Part shown: piece by piece, positions 31,290-40,417 of the stretch
Layout: each line of letters opens with the position of its first letter
Numbering within the stretch: the first letter of the stretch is position 1
Origin: Flectonema sp. DT1601
Lineage: Eukaryota; Euglenozoa; Diplonemea; Diplonemida; Diplonemidae
Reading direction: 5' to 3'
NCBI GenBank assembly: GCA_964019425.1
Contig: OZ025790.1
Span: forward strand, 1,302,001-1,366,000
DNA length: 64,000 nt
Notes under the pieces: model-generated
The model's input: the letters and a program-made list of their open reading frames with translations, nothing else
Told to the model about the DNA's origin: nothing
The model's database searches: none
Program-made: the position numbers and the translations under genes

Positions 31290-31930
31290 GAGTGTTTCTT
31301 CGGAGGTCTTCCGATCGCTTTTCGTAGTGCGTCTCTTTCGGAACCCAGTAACTTCCATTTGTCTCTGGGTCCCTCCCAGAAAATGACGTTTTCGGTCACC
31401 GCACCGGGCGGTCTTCTTGTGTCGGCGGGGAGCAGATCGAGCTCGAGTCTGACGTCATCTTGTCTGAGTCATGGTCCATGATAGGCTCCGTGGTGGTTTC
31501 AGGCACAATATTTTTCTCGTGTGTGCTTGTTACCGCCTGTGAGACTTCCTTACCGTTCTCCTCCTTCCACTTTAACAATCTCCTCCCGACTTTTTCCTCA
31601 CCTCTCACCCATCGGTAGGCCTCTTCGCTGGCTTCGGGGGGCAGGCGCTCCAGCCTCAGCGTTGATCCAAGTCGATGCGCCATTCTCTGCGAGACCTCGA
31701 TGTATCGTCGGTGTGACTCTACTGAGTGCTCGAGTGAGCCGTACGCCACTATTTCCTTCACTGCGTCTCCGTAACTTAGTAACTGCGCCATCCCGATCCC
31801 TAACGCCTTACCCTCGCGGTTCGGCGAGCATTCATTCCTTGAGGGGGAATTTTTTCTTCGTAACGTTTTTGCGGTTTTCTGGTGTTTTGAGCTGGACACG
31901 CTTTGTCTTAAAGTAGTGTTTAAACGAGAA
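31290..31930 (-). pseudogene. Fragment related to the USP/RNase H1-N insertion
   Basis: This GC-rich island encodes, on the minus strand (31396-31899), a 167-residue frame. Its middle (AVKEIVAYGSLE...LERLPPEASEEAYRWVRG) aligns with residues about 740-805 of the 25317-29219 protein (AVRDILSSCG...IADLPREVRHSAYEWCYG), with the same spacing. No USP part is present. It looks like a truncated, diverged relative of that element inserted in the opposite direction. Confidence 0.6.
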
Positions 31931-32040
31931 CAAAAAAAAGATATGTTCTGTTTGCGCGATGACCAGCGGAAGACCGTGTCTTAAAGTAGTGTTTGACGGA
32001 CAAAAGAAAAGATGTGTCTGTTTGCGCGTTCACCAGCGGT
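31905..32040 (+). repeat. Imperfect tandem duplication of about 70 bp
   Basis: The unit 'tgtcttaaagtagtgttt ... tgtttgcgcg.t.accagcgg' is present twice in a row (about 31906-31972 and 31977-32040) with a few differences. Confidence 0.7.
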
Positions 32041-32255
32041 CCAGTCTCCAGATATGATGAGAAGGACGTGAGCCAGTGTATTCGTATTGATACAGAACCT
32101 GTCGTTCTTCTGTTCCTGATTGAGAACATTAAGTCCTCTATGCAATCAACGGCAATCTAGATTACTTGTCTAACACACGTAACTTGAGCTGTTAGATAAT
32201 GGACACACTCAAATTCAATAAGTGTCGCATTTCGTGAGGTGCCTCTGCCTTCTGC

Positions 32256-32305
32256 AACCGTCACCCATCCGTATCCGTTGCCACGGATACGGATGGGTGA
32301 CGGTT
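32256..32305. other. Perfect 23-bp hairpin with 4-nt loop
   Basis: Positions 32256-32278 are the exact reverse complement of 32283-32305, separated by TGCC. The stem is GC-containing (about half) in an AT-rich spacer. Confidence 0.9.
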
Positions 32306-33524
32306 TCTGTTAGTGTTATTTATTTACATAAACGTGAATAAAAAGGTATTTTTTTTTTTAAAAACAACCACCAAAACACAGGATTCGCAATCGCCCAGGA
32401 GACTACAAAAAGGTTAAGCAGCTGTAGTTGGCTCCAAGCAGTCGGTTTGTTGTCTAACTCGAGTTGAGAGGCTGCCCATCAGCAGCAATGGTGTCGCATG
32501 TCGTTTCACATTTATCAGTCAATTGCTGAGGTTACTTATTGTTTGGATACTCTCTGCATCTTTTGATGGATCTAGTGAGTCATCTCGCTTCCTATATTAT
32601 GGGAAACGGAAGTCGGGGTCGATTTATATAAAAAAGAAACACAAATAGAACGAAAAAAAGAAAAAAAAAAAAAAAAGAATCTGTTGTCCGAAAAAAAACA
32701 AATATGCAAAAAAAACATAAGAGATCGATAATTACGATTCTCCGCCTTACTTGACTCTCACCTCTAAAAAAAGAAACAAATAAAAATTATCATTAATCGT
32801 GAAGCCTAAAAAATGACACTCGTCAACAGGTTTCCTAAAAAAGACTGACTTGGAATTGGCATCCATACAAACGAAAGAAGAAGGGAAAAAAAAAGATAAA
32901 TAAAAGAACTAACCTGTCCTCCGAAACTCTAAAATGTTTACTTTTTTTTTGCAGCTATTTATGTGACACATTCGAGTCAATATATGAGTTTGCTTTTTTT
33001 TTTTGTTGGATGGATGGGAAAAAAAGAAAAAAAAAAAAAGAATCATCAGCCAAACTTATCATCATTTTTGGATTTTTTTTTCTTTTTTTTTTTTTTCCCC
33101 CTTTTTGAGCTTGAAAATGCAGTATCAAATTACCCCTTTTTAAAAATAACATAACGGAATACATAATATTGTATTCGTAAGTCAAAAGACTGAAATTTTG
33201 TTTTCGTTTAGTAAAAGAGACTATGCTCGCGTATCAACTATGCTAGGGAGGCATCCCAGCACTTTTTTTTTTTTTGAAAGAAAAGAGAGTGAAAGGGGAG
33301 GAGGAGGAGAAAAAAAAAAAGCACTTTTTGCAAAATCCTTAGCTGGAGATTAAATGCATTTCGGGTGTTTTTTTTTTTTTCTTCTTAACAATAAAATCCC
33401 CGTCGTGGAGAGAGCTGTCATCCGGAGTCTCATTGAAAAAGTAAAATTATTTTACCCTTTTTTTTTTTTGAGTAAAATAAATGGAATTTCCGTTTTTATT
33501 TTTTTCTCTGAAAAAAAAAAAATC

Positions 33525-33570
33525 GAATCATCATCTACCCATCTATTTATAGATGGGTAGATGATGATTC
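33525..33570. other. Perfect 22-bp inverted repeat with 2-nt centre
   Basis: Positions 33525-33546 are the exact reverse complement of 33549-33570, separated by TT. Confidence 0.9.
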
Positions 33571-35360
33571 TTTTTCATTACTTGTTTTCCATTAGTGTGA
33601 TTTGCTTAGAAAATGTAGATGAAGGAATAATCTTTTTTTTTTTTTTTTTGGCATCGGCCACTTTCCATTCAGCTCGAACAAGAGAGGGAGCAGTTATTTG
33701 TTGAATCTGAATGATTTTTTTATATAAAAATAAAAGAAAGGTGATCACGCGCGAAGTACAATTCGAGTGTTGCACTTCTTTTTTTGTTGTTAATACATTA
33801 TCGATGAGGGGCAATCAGACAAAATAGTAGTAATTAGTAATTACCGATTATTATTACTATTATTTTATAATTGCGTGTTTTTTTGTATTTTTCCCCCCTT
33901 TTTCTTTTCTTTCATTTTCTCTTTCAGAAAAACAAAAAAAACACAAAAAAATAATAATATTTTTTTTTTCGAAGTAAGAAGAGTTCTTATTTTCTCTTGC
34001 TGGGTTTTTTTTTTAAAAAGATGAAGAAGGATATTCATCCGTTCATTACGACAAAAATACTTTTCTTACAACAAGCATAGCTCCCCGAGGCAATTCGTAA
34101 TTGAATAACTCGATTTCGTACTGCACTGAATGACAACACGGAAACAACGAAACATTTAAAAATCCTCCACGTCATTTGCAGAGTGTGTTTACCTGTAGTC
34201 GCTGTGTTTCATAAGATTTTTTAATTTCATTATTTAGGTTTTGATAGAATGCCCAGTTGAATGGTTTACCTCCCGAGGCAATGCATTGAAAAATTCTTCT
34301 TTTTTTTTTTTTTCCCCCTCCATGACTACTACATAACTAGCTGTGGTTAGAGTTTTTTGTTGCTTGGTCACAATCTACAGAAAAAACAGAGAAAAAAAAA
34401 ACGACGAAAATTCGCCGTGTTGCGTTCTGACTTCCTTGGGGTCATCTTCGGTTCTTTCTTGGAAGCAGATGGCGGCGTGCTTTTGAGCCGCCGTGTCTTC
34501 TTTCTGTGTTAAGATTGAAACAGCTGATTTGTTGAAGCTGTGAGGTTGGTCTCTATCACTGACTTCTTTTCGTGTTTTTGATGTGAACCTTGTGAGTGTT
34601 GGGCTTTGCCCAAGTTTATGTTATTAAAAGAAGCGATCGAAAACATATTTGTTTCCTTTTTTATTTATTTTTTTTTTTTTGCTGTCTTGTGTGTTGTCGC
34701 CAAACGAAAAAAAAAACAAAAAAAATAACAATAACTGTATGACAATGGCAGCAGAACTGGAGGTGACTGGTATCCCCCGTTAATTAACTTTTTGATTCAA
34801 CGCATTTATTTTATATCATTATTAAGTAAGTTCAAGAATGGTTAATTTCCCCAACGTGAGCATTTATTACTTTATTGATTCATCAGCAGTCTCAGTCGGG
34901 AAGCGAAACTTTGTTAACTCATCGTTTTTTGTTTTTGTTTTTGTTTTTTTTTTTATCTAAAAAAAAAAAGGGAAATGTGTTTGTAAGATAAAAGAGCTGT
35001 AATGTCGGATGTGAAGGTGAAAATCGACTCGCTCTCCAATTAGTGAAAAAAAAAATTATAGATTCGAGAATTAAAAAAATAAGAGAAAAGACAGAGAACA
35101 AATATCAAAAAAAAAAAAAAAAAACAACAACCTCATCTTATTACTTGTATTGTTCAGTACTCTGGTTCCACACGAAGAAAACACGTTCGTTTAGTTCTCT
35201 GTACAGTTTCTTTTTTTTTTGTATGTTTATTGGTTATTGTCTTTTTTTTTTAAAACCAGATGATCATGCATGAGTCCTCTCCGGGAGAGGTAATTATTTC
35301 ATCATTCGTATTGTTTTTGACACATCACTTCTCAGACATCTACGTAGAACTAAATGATAA

Positions 35361-37634
35361 ATGCTGAATAAAGCATCCCTCTTAAACGGAACCGAACGTG
35401 CCGTGATAAGAGATGAGTTGAGCAGGAGAAGCACCTCACCATTAGGAGAAGTAAGATGTGTGACATGCACACTACCATTAGTTGAAGGGAGATGTCCTAA
35501 CGGGCATGGAGTAGAAACTCCAAAGTACAAAAGCCAAACAACTAGAAGCATATCTCCAAGAAGGGGAGACTCAGTGTTCTCACCAGGTTCTGGAAAGATG
35601 AAGATCACTACGTTGAGCCCTCACACAGTGAGAGGTACTAATACCTACAAAGACTTATCTAGATATTCGGATCACAAGATGCGTTGTTACATAACGCCTG
35701 AGTTAGTGTTAAAGGCTGTGCGTAAACAACTTCATCGCTCAAACGCACAGCTCCATGAAGTTGAACACCTCGTGTTAAAGTGTAAAGGTATCGGAGAACA
35801 GTACGTCAGAATTGAAAATCTTGGAGGCCTCATAAATCTAAAATCCCTCGCAGCTGCCAATCACACATTCTCAAAAATCGACGGCCTCCAACCACTTATA
35901 AACTTAGTCTCATTAGACCTGTCGGGTAATCGCATTCAAAAGATTGAAGGAATTAGCTCTTTAGTCCATCTCAGGGAATTGAACTTGGCTGATAATTTCA
36001 TTGAACACATTCCGTTGCACACGATGTTTCCGAAGAATATTGAGGCTATGAGCTTAGCTAACAACAGGTTATCAACACTTGATGATCTTCACAACTTCAG
36101 AGAAATGACATCATTGCTGTACATTGATTTGAGAGATAACGCAGTTTGTGAACACGCACACTACAGAAGTGTGGCTGCATATGCCGCATTAAGTATAAGG
36201 TATTTGGATGACGTCGAAGTTACTGAAATGGAGCGAAGTGCAGCAATCTATCATTGGGACAGGAAAGGTCTCAGGCCTCTTGAATCTGAGTTGAAAGATT
36301 CCCGAAAAGAAGCTGCCAAGTTAAAAAGAGAACTCGATTTGATGAAATCTGAGTCGTCACAAAAAGATGGTCAGCTTGAAGCCCTGTCAACACTATTAAA
36401 GATGACAACTTCAGAGTCACAGACCACTCGAAAAGACAAGGAAAGTACTGAGAATTGTCTTGCTCAACGCGAGGAAACCTTGTCTGACATGAGAACCATG
36501 TTACTTCAAACAAAGTCTGATTTTGAGTTTTTAAAAATCGAGCTTGAAACTTTGTATCCTGATGCCGCAAAGGCGATTATTGACAAATGTACAAATACCC
36601 TACCTGGTATTGAAGTCCCAAATGTGGAATCTAGTGCTAAGAAACCGCCAACACAAGCAGCAGTGTCTCCACCTTCGCCACCCACAACACCAGGTTGGCA
36701 AAATACTGCTGACAGGGATGCAGGACAGTCATCTCTTGTTCCACAGTCATTACTGAAGCGGTATGATGATATTTCTGGTAATGCGGAAGAACAATCAGCC
36801 CCTCGAGGATCTCTGTTAAAAAAGTACAGTGAATTATCAAGCAGGCCTAGCCCTGCCACTGTTTCGCAACAGCAATATTTTCAGGGGAATGGTTTACCCA
36901 GTCCAGCCCCATCAGCACCAAAATCGTTGTTGAAAAAATATGACGAGCTTAGTGGTAAGAGTCAGCAGCCAGATACCCTTGTTCCACAATCCTTAGTTCG
37001 AAGGTATGATGACAAACAAGCGGATGGTTTCCCTCCTTCTCACTCCCCTCCACCAAACGCTTCCGTTAAGGGCAAGTCAGTCACAAATTCTTCTGTCCCT
37101 GACGCAAAAGTCACGCAGTCAGGACCTAACATTCCACTAACGTACTCGTCTCTCTTAGAAAAAAGGGATCCAATGCATAGGAGGCAAAGTGGTGCTTCTG
37201 AAGAGTCGCTAAAGAGAACTCTCAGTCCTCACGAAGTTTTGATGGGAGAGGGACCTGTTGAGGTGAGTATGAATAGTTCTTTTGCATCAGCAAGTCCTTC
37301 TGTAGTCACATCAGCGGCAGCTTCAGTTGACGTAAAATTCATGAGTTTGATTAGAAAGGCCCTTCATTGTGAGAAGTGTGCCGAAGCCTATGAGAAAAAA
37401 CGCCTCACTGAGCTTCGTAAATGCAGTCCTGACCATGTTCTTGGTGAGCTCCAAATTTCAGTGCCTGGCTTCACCAAGGAGCTAACTGAAAAAGAAATTG
37501 TTGCCTTTGCACATCGAAAACTTGAATTTCATAAGCAGCGTTCAACCTGGTGTCTTGCTAAGTACGATGAGTGCATGGCATCTTGCAACCGCTACTTGCG
37601 AAGAGCCAGGGACCTGGTCCCTGAAATATCATAA
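35361..37634 (+). CDS. LRR (SDS22-type) and coiled-coil protein with repeated SLL(K/R)(K/R)Y motifs
   Basis: 757 residues, single exon. Near the start lies a CVTC...CPNGH zinc-ribbon-like motif (about 33-50). SDS22-type LRRs run from about 125 to 290 (LVSLDLSGNRIQKIEGISSL and LRELNLADNFIEHI) and end in a LRR-cap-like segment with YRSVAAYAALSIRYLD. A coiled coil follows (about 305-405). The C-terminal half repeats a short motif, SLLKRYDDISG, SLLKKYSELSS, SLLKKYDELSG and SLVRRYDDK, between Pro/Ser-rich linkers. SDS22-LRR plus coiled coil is common in axonemal and centrosomal proteins. The repeated motif looks like a multivalent docking site. The exact orthologue is not recognised. Confidence 0.8.
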   Translation: MLNKASLLNGTERAVIRDELSRRSTSPLGEVRCVTCTLPLVEGRCPNGHGVETPKYKSQTTRSISPRRGDSVFSPGSGKMKITTLSPHTVRGTNTYKDLSRYSDHKMRCYITPELVLKAVRKQLHRSNAQLHEVEHLVLKCKGIGEQYVRIENLGGLINLKSLAAANHTFSKIDGLQPLINLVSLDLSGNRIQKIEGISSLVHLRELNLADNFIEHIPLHTMFPKNIEAMSLANNRLSTLDDLHNFREMTSLLYIDLRDNAVCEHAHYRSVAAYAALSIRYLDDVEVTEMERSAAIYHWDRKGLRPLESELKDSRKEAAKLKRELDLMKSESSQKDGQLEALSTLLKMTTSESQTTRKDKESTENCLAQREETLSDMRTMLLQTKSDFEFLKIELETLYPDAAKAIIDKCTNTLPGIEVPNVESSAKKPPTQAAVSPPSPPTTPGWQNTADRDAGQSSLVPQSLLKRYDDISGNAEEQSAPRGSLLKKYSELSSRPSPATVSQQQYFQGNGLPSPAPSAPKSLLKKYDELSGKSQQPDTLVPQSLVRRYDDKQADGFPPSHSPPPNASVKGKSVTNSSVPDAKVTQSGPNIPLTYSSLLEKRDPMHRRQSGASEESLKRTLSPHEVLMGEGPVEVSMNSSFASASPSVVTSAAASVDVKFMSLIRKALHCEKCAEAYEKKRLTELRKCSPDHVLGELQISVPGFTKELTEKEIVAFAHRKLEFHKQRSTWCLAKYDECMASCNRYLRRARDLVPEIS

Positions 37635-37898
37635 GACTCAACAACTGAATCATAACTTTAGATCCGATTTGTATTATGTTTTTTTGTAACTCAAGAAAAA
37701 GAAAGGTAATTATTCTGACTTCCGCGTGCCAACCCTGCTTACCAGGAACATCGGCTTGTCTACTGAAATGTGTTTTTTAGTTGTCTTCCTTTTTTTGTTT
37801 CTCCCTCTTTTCTTGTATCGCAGTTACTGAGTGTCCAGAGAATGTGTTGCAGCAAACTGCATGCAGAATAATTTCTTTCTTTTCGGCAGTACAATCAA

Positions 37899-37908
37899 GT
37901 TCGAATCC
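37899..37908 (+). promoter_or_regulatory. B-box element upstream of U3 (cluster III)
   Basis: GTTCGAATCC begins 86 nt before U3 copy 3. One base is missing from the spacer compared with the other U3 genes. Confidence 0.85.
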
Positions 37909-37984
37909 CGGTGAAGGCTATAAGTGACTCTCTTTTGGTGATAGGCAGCCCCCTGAACGAAGCTGTGAGGGAGTTTTAGAGATT

Positions 37985-38162
37985 AAGACTGTACTCTACA
38001 CAGGATCTGTTTTTGAGTACATTCGTGTTGGAGTTTACATAACCCAGCACAAGGCCAAAGCTGGATGATGACGTAGACCAGCACTGTGCCGCATGAGCAT
38101 TGCGATGATTGCATACGATGCGTCAAGTTTTACCTTGACAAGCACAGTCTGGTCACTTACAG
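37985..38162 (+). ncRNA. U3 snoRNA, copy 3
   Basis: Matches the copies at 5342 and 22334 (one C/T difference near 38131), with all boxes present and a T6 run after it. Confidence 0.85.
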
Positions 38163-38289
38163 CTTTTTTAATAAAATCAACATAAGAAATGTTCCTCGCG
38201 ATGATTCATAAGACATTCGAGAATCCATTGAATTAAGTTCCAAGCTTTCCTGTCCAAAGTCTAGCCAAGATGTCACTTTTATTCATTCA

Positions 38290-38299
38290 GTTCGAATCC
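38290..38299 (+). promoter_or_regulatory. B-box element upstream of U2 (cluster III)
   Basis: GTTCGAATCC begins 86 nt before U2 copy 3. The 60 bases after it are also conserved with U2 copy 1. Confidence 0.85.
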
Positions 38300-38375
38300 C
38301 CGTGAAGTATGGTTTTCTTCCTAGAATAAAGGATCCGGCGTCTGCGGGGTAAGTGAAGTTGTTCTTTTCAAGTTC

Positions 38376-38564
38376 ATACCTTCTCGGCCTTTTGGCTAAG
38401 ATCAAGTGTAGTATCTGTTCTTATCAGCTTAATATCTGATATGACACCTTGTGTGTCAACGATATTATAGTAATTTCTTGTTGGGGTGTCGGGTAGCTTG
38501 GGGCAACTCAGGTCCGGCACAAGTGTTGCCCTGGAGCTGCACCACATCCAGGAGTGGCACACCC
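38376..38564 (+). ncRNA. U2 spliceosomal snRNA, copy 3
   Basis: Same 189-nt RNA as at 23324, with branch-site recognition word GUGUAGUA and terminal GUGGCACACCC, followed by T5. It ends only 72 bases before the next ATG. Confidence 0.97.
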
Positions 38565-38636
38565 ATTTTTAATTAAAGCAGAGATAGTTTATGTCTTGAA
38601 TATACAAGCCATTTTAATCAGAGCAAGCCAGCCCAA

Positions 38637-39998
38637 ATGGATTTGGTAGTAACCCTGCCTGACAGCAGAAGCATCACGATATCCATTTCTCGCAACACTC
38701 TCGTCTGTGATGCAAAGATTTTCATTGCTGAGAATGAAGGTCTGCAGGAGAGTATGTTTGACCTTACCGTGGAAGGCGACGTGCTGGATGAAACGAGAAA
38801 TATTAATTCTTACGGGATTCACGACGCCACTGACGTCGTTGTTGAGGTTTCAAGAAAAGCGATTGCAATAAAGAGGATCGGGTGTGAAGTCACTGCTGCT
38901 CATCTCAAAAATGCAATCAAATCTGGTAATGATATCAGCTTGATAGGAGAATACTTTTACGCAGGTATATCAATCAACGAAAACCTAGGATCGCGAAAGA
39001 CGCCCTTGTTTCATGCTGCAAAATGTGGAAACCGTGACTTGTGCGCTTTACTACTAGATATACCCGGTATTGATCCAAAGGTAACAAGCGAAGGTGGTTT
39101 AACTGCGTTTTCTGCTGCTGTTGAAAATAATCATTTGGAAGTTGTGAAATTGTTTTTGAATAAAGATAATCTGGATTTTGGCAACGATGGTGACAATGGT
39201 CAGAATTCATTTCTTACTGCTTGTGAAAATGGAAATCTTGAAATGGTCAAGCTACTGTGGGAATACTGCTTCAGTAAAACTGGTTGGAAACAACAAGATG
39301 GAATGTGTAATCCATACCTTTCTTGTTGCAAAAGCCTTCGTCCTTTCGAAACATTAAAATACCTGGTCTCTATAGAGTCTCTTCATCATTGTATAAACGC
39401 ACTTCACAGAGGGGGTACGGCTCTGCATCTGGCCTGTACAAGTTTCAATGATGACGAAGGACAGTTAATCGATTTATTGTTGCAAATACCCGACATAAAT
39501 CCAGATATTGTAAACGAGTCGTTTGGATTCACTGCTCTGATTTTTCTGTGCGGCAGTGGATCATCTCTTGAGAAAGTTAAGAAATTAGTAGAGTTCGGAG
39601 CAGATGTAAACATACAAACCAATCAAGGTAAACAGACTGCTTTACTAGAAGCAGTTCGAGTTGGTGAGTTGGATATTGTCAAATATCTTTGTGATCATCG
39701 TGACATAGACAGGTCCGCAGTATCCAACACAGGATTGTCTGCAATCTGCATTGCTGCTCTGAGAAATGACATTCCTGTTATGTCTTGTCTCACTTCGTAT
39801 GGCGACTTAAATATAAATGCTTCCGATGAATATGGGAGAACTCCGTTGCAAATATCATGTGGTTATAGCCAATTAGAAGCAGTGCAGAAATTAGTTGAAC
39901 ATCCAAATGTTGATATCAACACTCGAGACATTTTCGGAACCACTCCTCTTTTGAGTCTGTTGCTTGGAAGTGAATCTGTGAGGAAGATCCAGCATTAG
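38637..39998 (+). CDS. Ubiquitin-like domain plus ankyrin repeats
   Basis: 453 residues, single exon. Residues 1-78 follow the ubiquitin-like pattern (MDLVVTLPDSRSITISIS start, DAKIFIAENEG helix, LTVEGDVLDETRNINSYGI, then VVVEV). Ankyrin repeats cover about 95-450 (KTPLFHAAKCGNRDLCALLL, GLTAFSAAVENNHLEVVKLF, GTALHLAC, KQTALLEAVRVGELDIVKYL, GRTPLQISCGYSQLEAVQKL). The protein ends soon after the last repeat. The gene sits between U2 (72 bases upstream) and the U1 B box (15 bases downstream of the stop), so protein and RNA genes are tightly interleaved. It shares the N-terminal design with the ubiquitin-like/LRR gene. Probably a protein-interaction adaptor; role unknown. Confidence 0.85.
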   Translation: MDLVVTLPDSRSITISISRNTLVCDAKIFIAENEGLQESMFDLTVEGDVLDETRNINSYGIHDATDVVVEVSRKAIAIKRIGCEVTAAHLKNAIKSGNDISLIGEYFYAGISINENLGSRKTPLFHAAKCGNRDLCALLLDIPGIDPKVTSEGGLTAFSAAVENNHLEVVKLFLNKDNLDFGNDGDNGQNSFLTACENGNLEMVKLLWEYCFSKTGWKQQDGMCNPYLSCCKSLRPFETLKYLVSIESLHHCINALHRGGTALHLACTSFNDDEGQLIDLLLQIPDINPDIVNESFGFTALIFLCGSGSSLEKVKKLVEFGADVNIQTNQGKQTALLEAVRVGELDIVKYLCDHRDIDRSAVSNTGLSAICIAALRNDIPVMSCLTSYGDLNINASDEYGRTPLQISCGYSQLEAVQKLVEHPNVDINTRDIFGTTPLLSLLLGSESVRKIQH

Positions 39999-40012
39999 AC
40001 GCCGATCGTCAG

Positions 40013-40022
40013 GTTCGATTCC
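40013..40022 (+). promoter_or_regulatory. B-box element upstream of U1 (cluster III)
   Basis: GTTCGATTCC begins 86 nt before U1 copy 3. Confidence 0.85.
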
Positions 40023-40098
40023 GGGTCGAAGCATGATAAACTAGCTGGTTCTGAAATTGTCGGCCTCCTGGAAAGCTTCTGAAGGATATTTTGAGAAG

Positions 40099-40258
40099 TA
40101 CATACCTGATTGGTGTCTGGCCTGATCACGTAGGGTGCCGACATAACAACGGTCCTTGCATTGCACTTCGCTTGGAACGTTGTTAGGGGGCTGGTTTCGG
40201 CTGGCTTCCCACAATGAAATTTTTGGTAGCGGTGGTGCTGCGCTTGCGCAAACCCACC
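40099..40258 (+). ncRNA. U1 spliceosomal snRNA, copy 3
   Basis: Same 160-nt RNA as at 4997 and 22021. A T7 run follows at 40262. After it, an 18-bp unit 'cctcatcttatgcgaag' is repeated twice (40311-40347). Confidence 0.95.
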
Positions 40259-40417
40259 TTATTTTTTTAAAATTAGAATACTTCTGTGTGTGTATTGTGT
40301 GAATGACGGACCTCATCTTATGCGAAGCCCTCATCTTATGCGAAGCCCTTATTTATCTCATTGTTGATATCTGCCTACGACCTTAATCTTAGAATCTTTA
40401 TTTTCAGCACAAGAAAT

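Larger units (their letters stand above)
31930..35360. other. Repeat-rich AT-rich spacer, no gene seen
   Basis: More than 3 kb with many A and T runs of 9-19 bases, short low-complexity frames and two perfect hairpins (32256-32305, 33525-33570). The phrase 'atgcagtatcaaattacccc' near 33117 recurs at 49192. No protein or RNA gene is supported. Confidence 0.5.

Noticed and set aside
31245-31900. Plus-strand frames opposite the GC-rich fragment
   Set aside because: The minus-strand frame matches the USP element protein, so the plus-strand frames are its shadows.
32955-33814. Several open frames on both strands
   Set aside because: They are products of A/T runs (poly-Lys or poly-Phe) and overlap one another.
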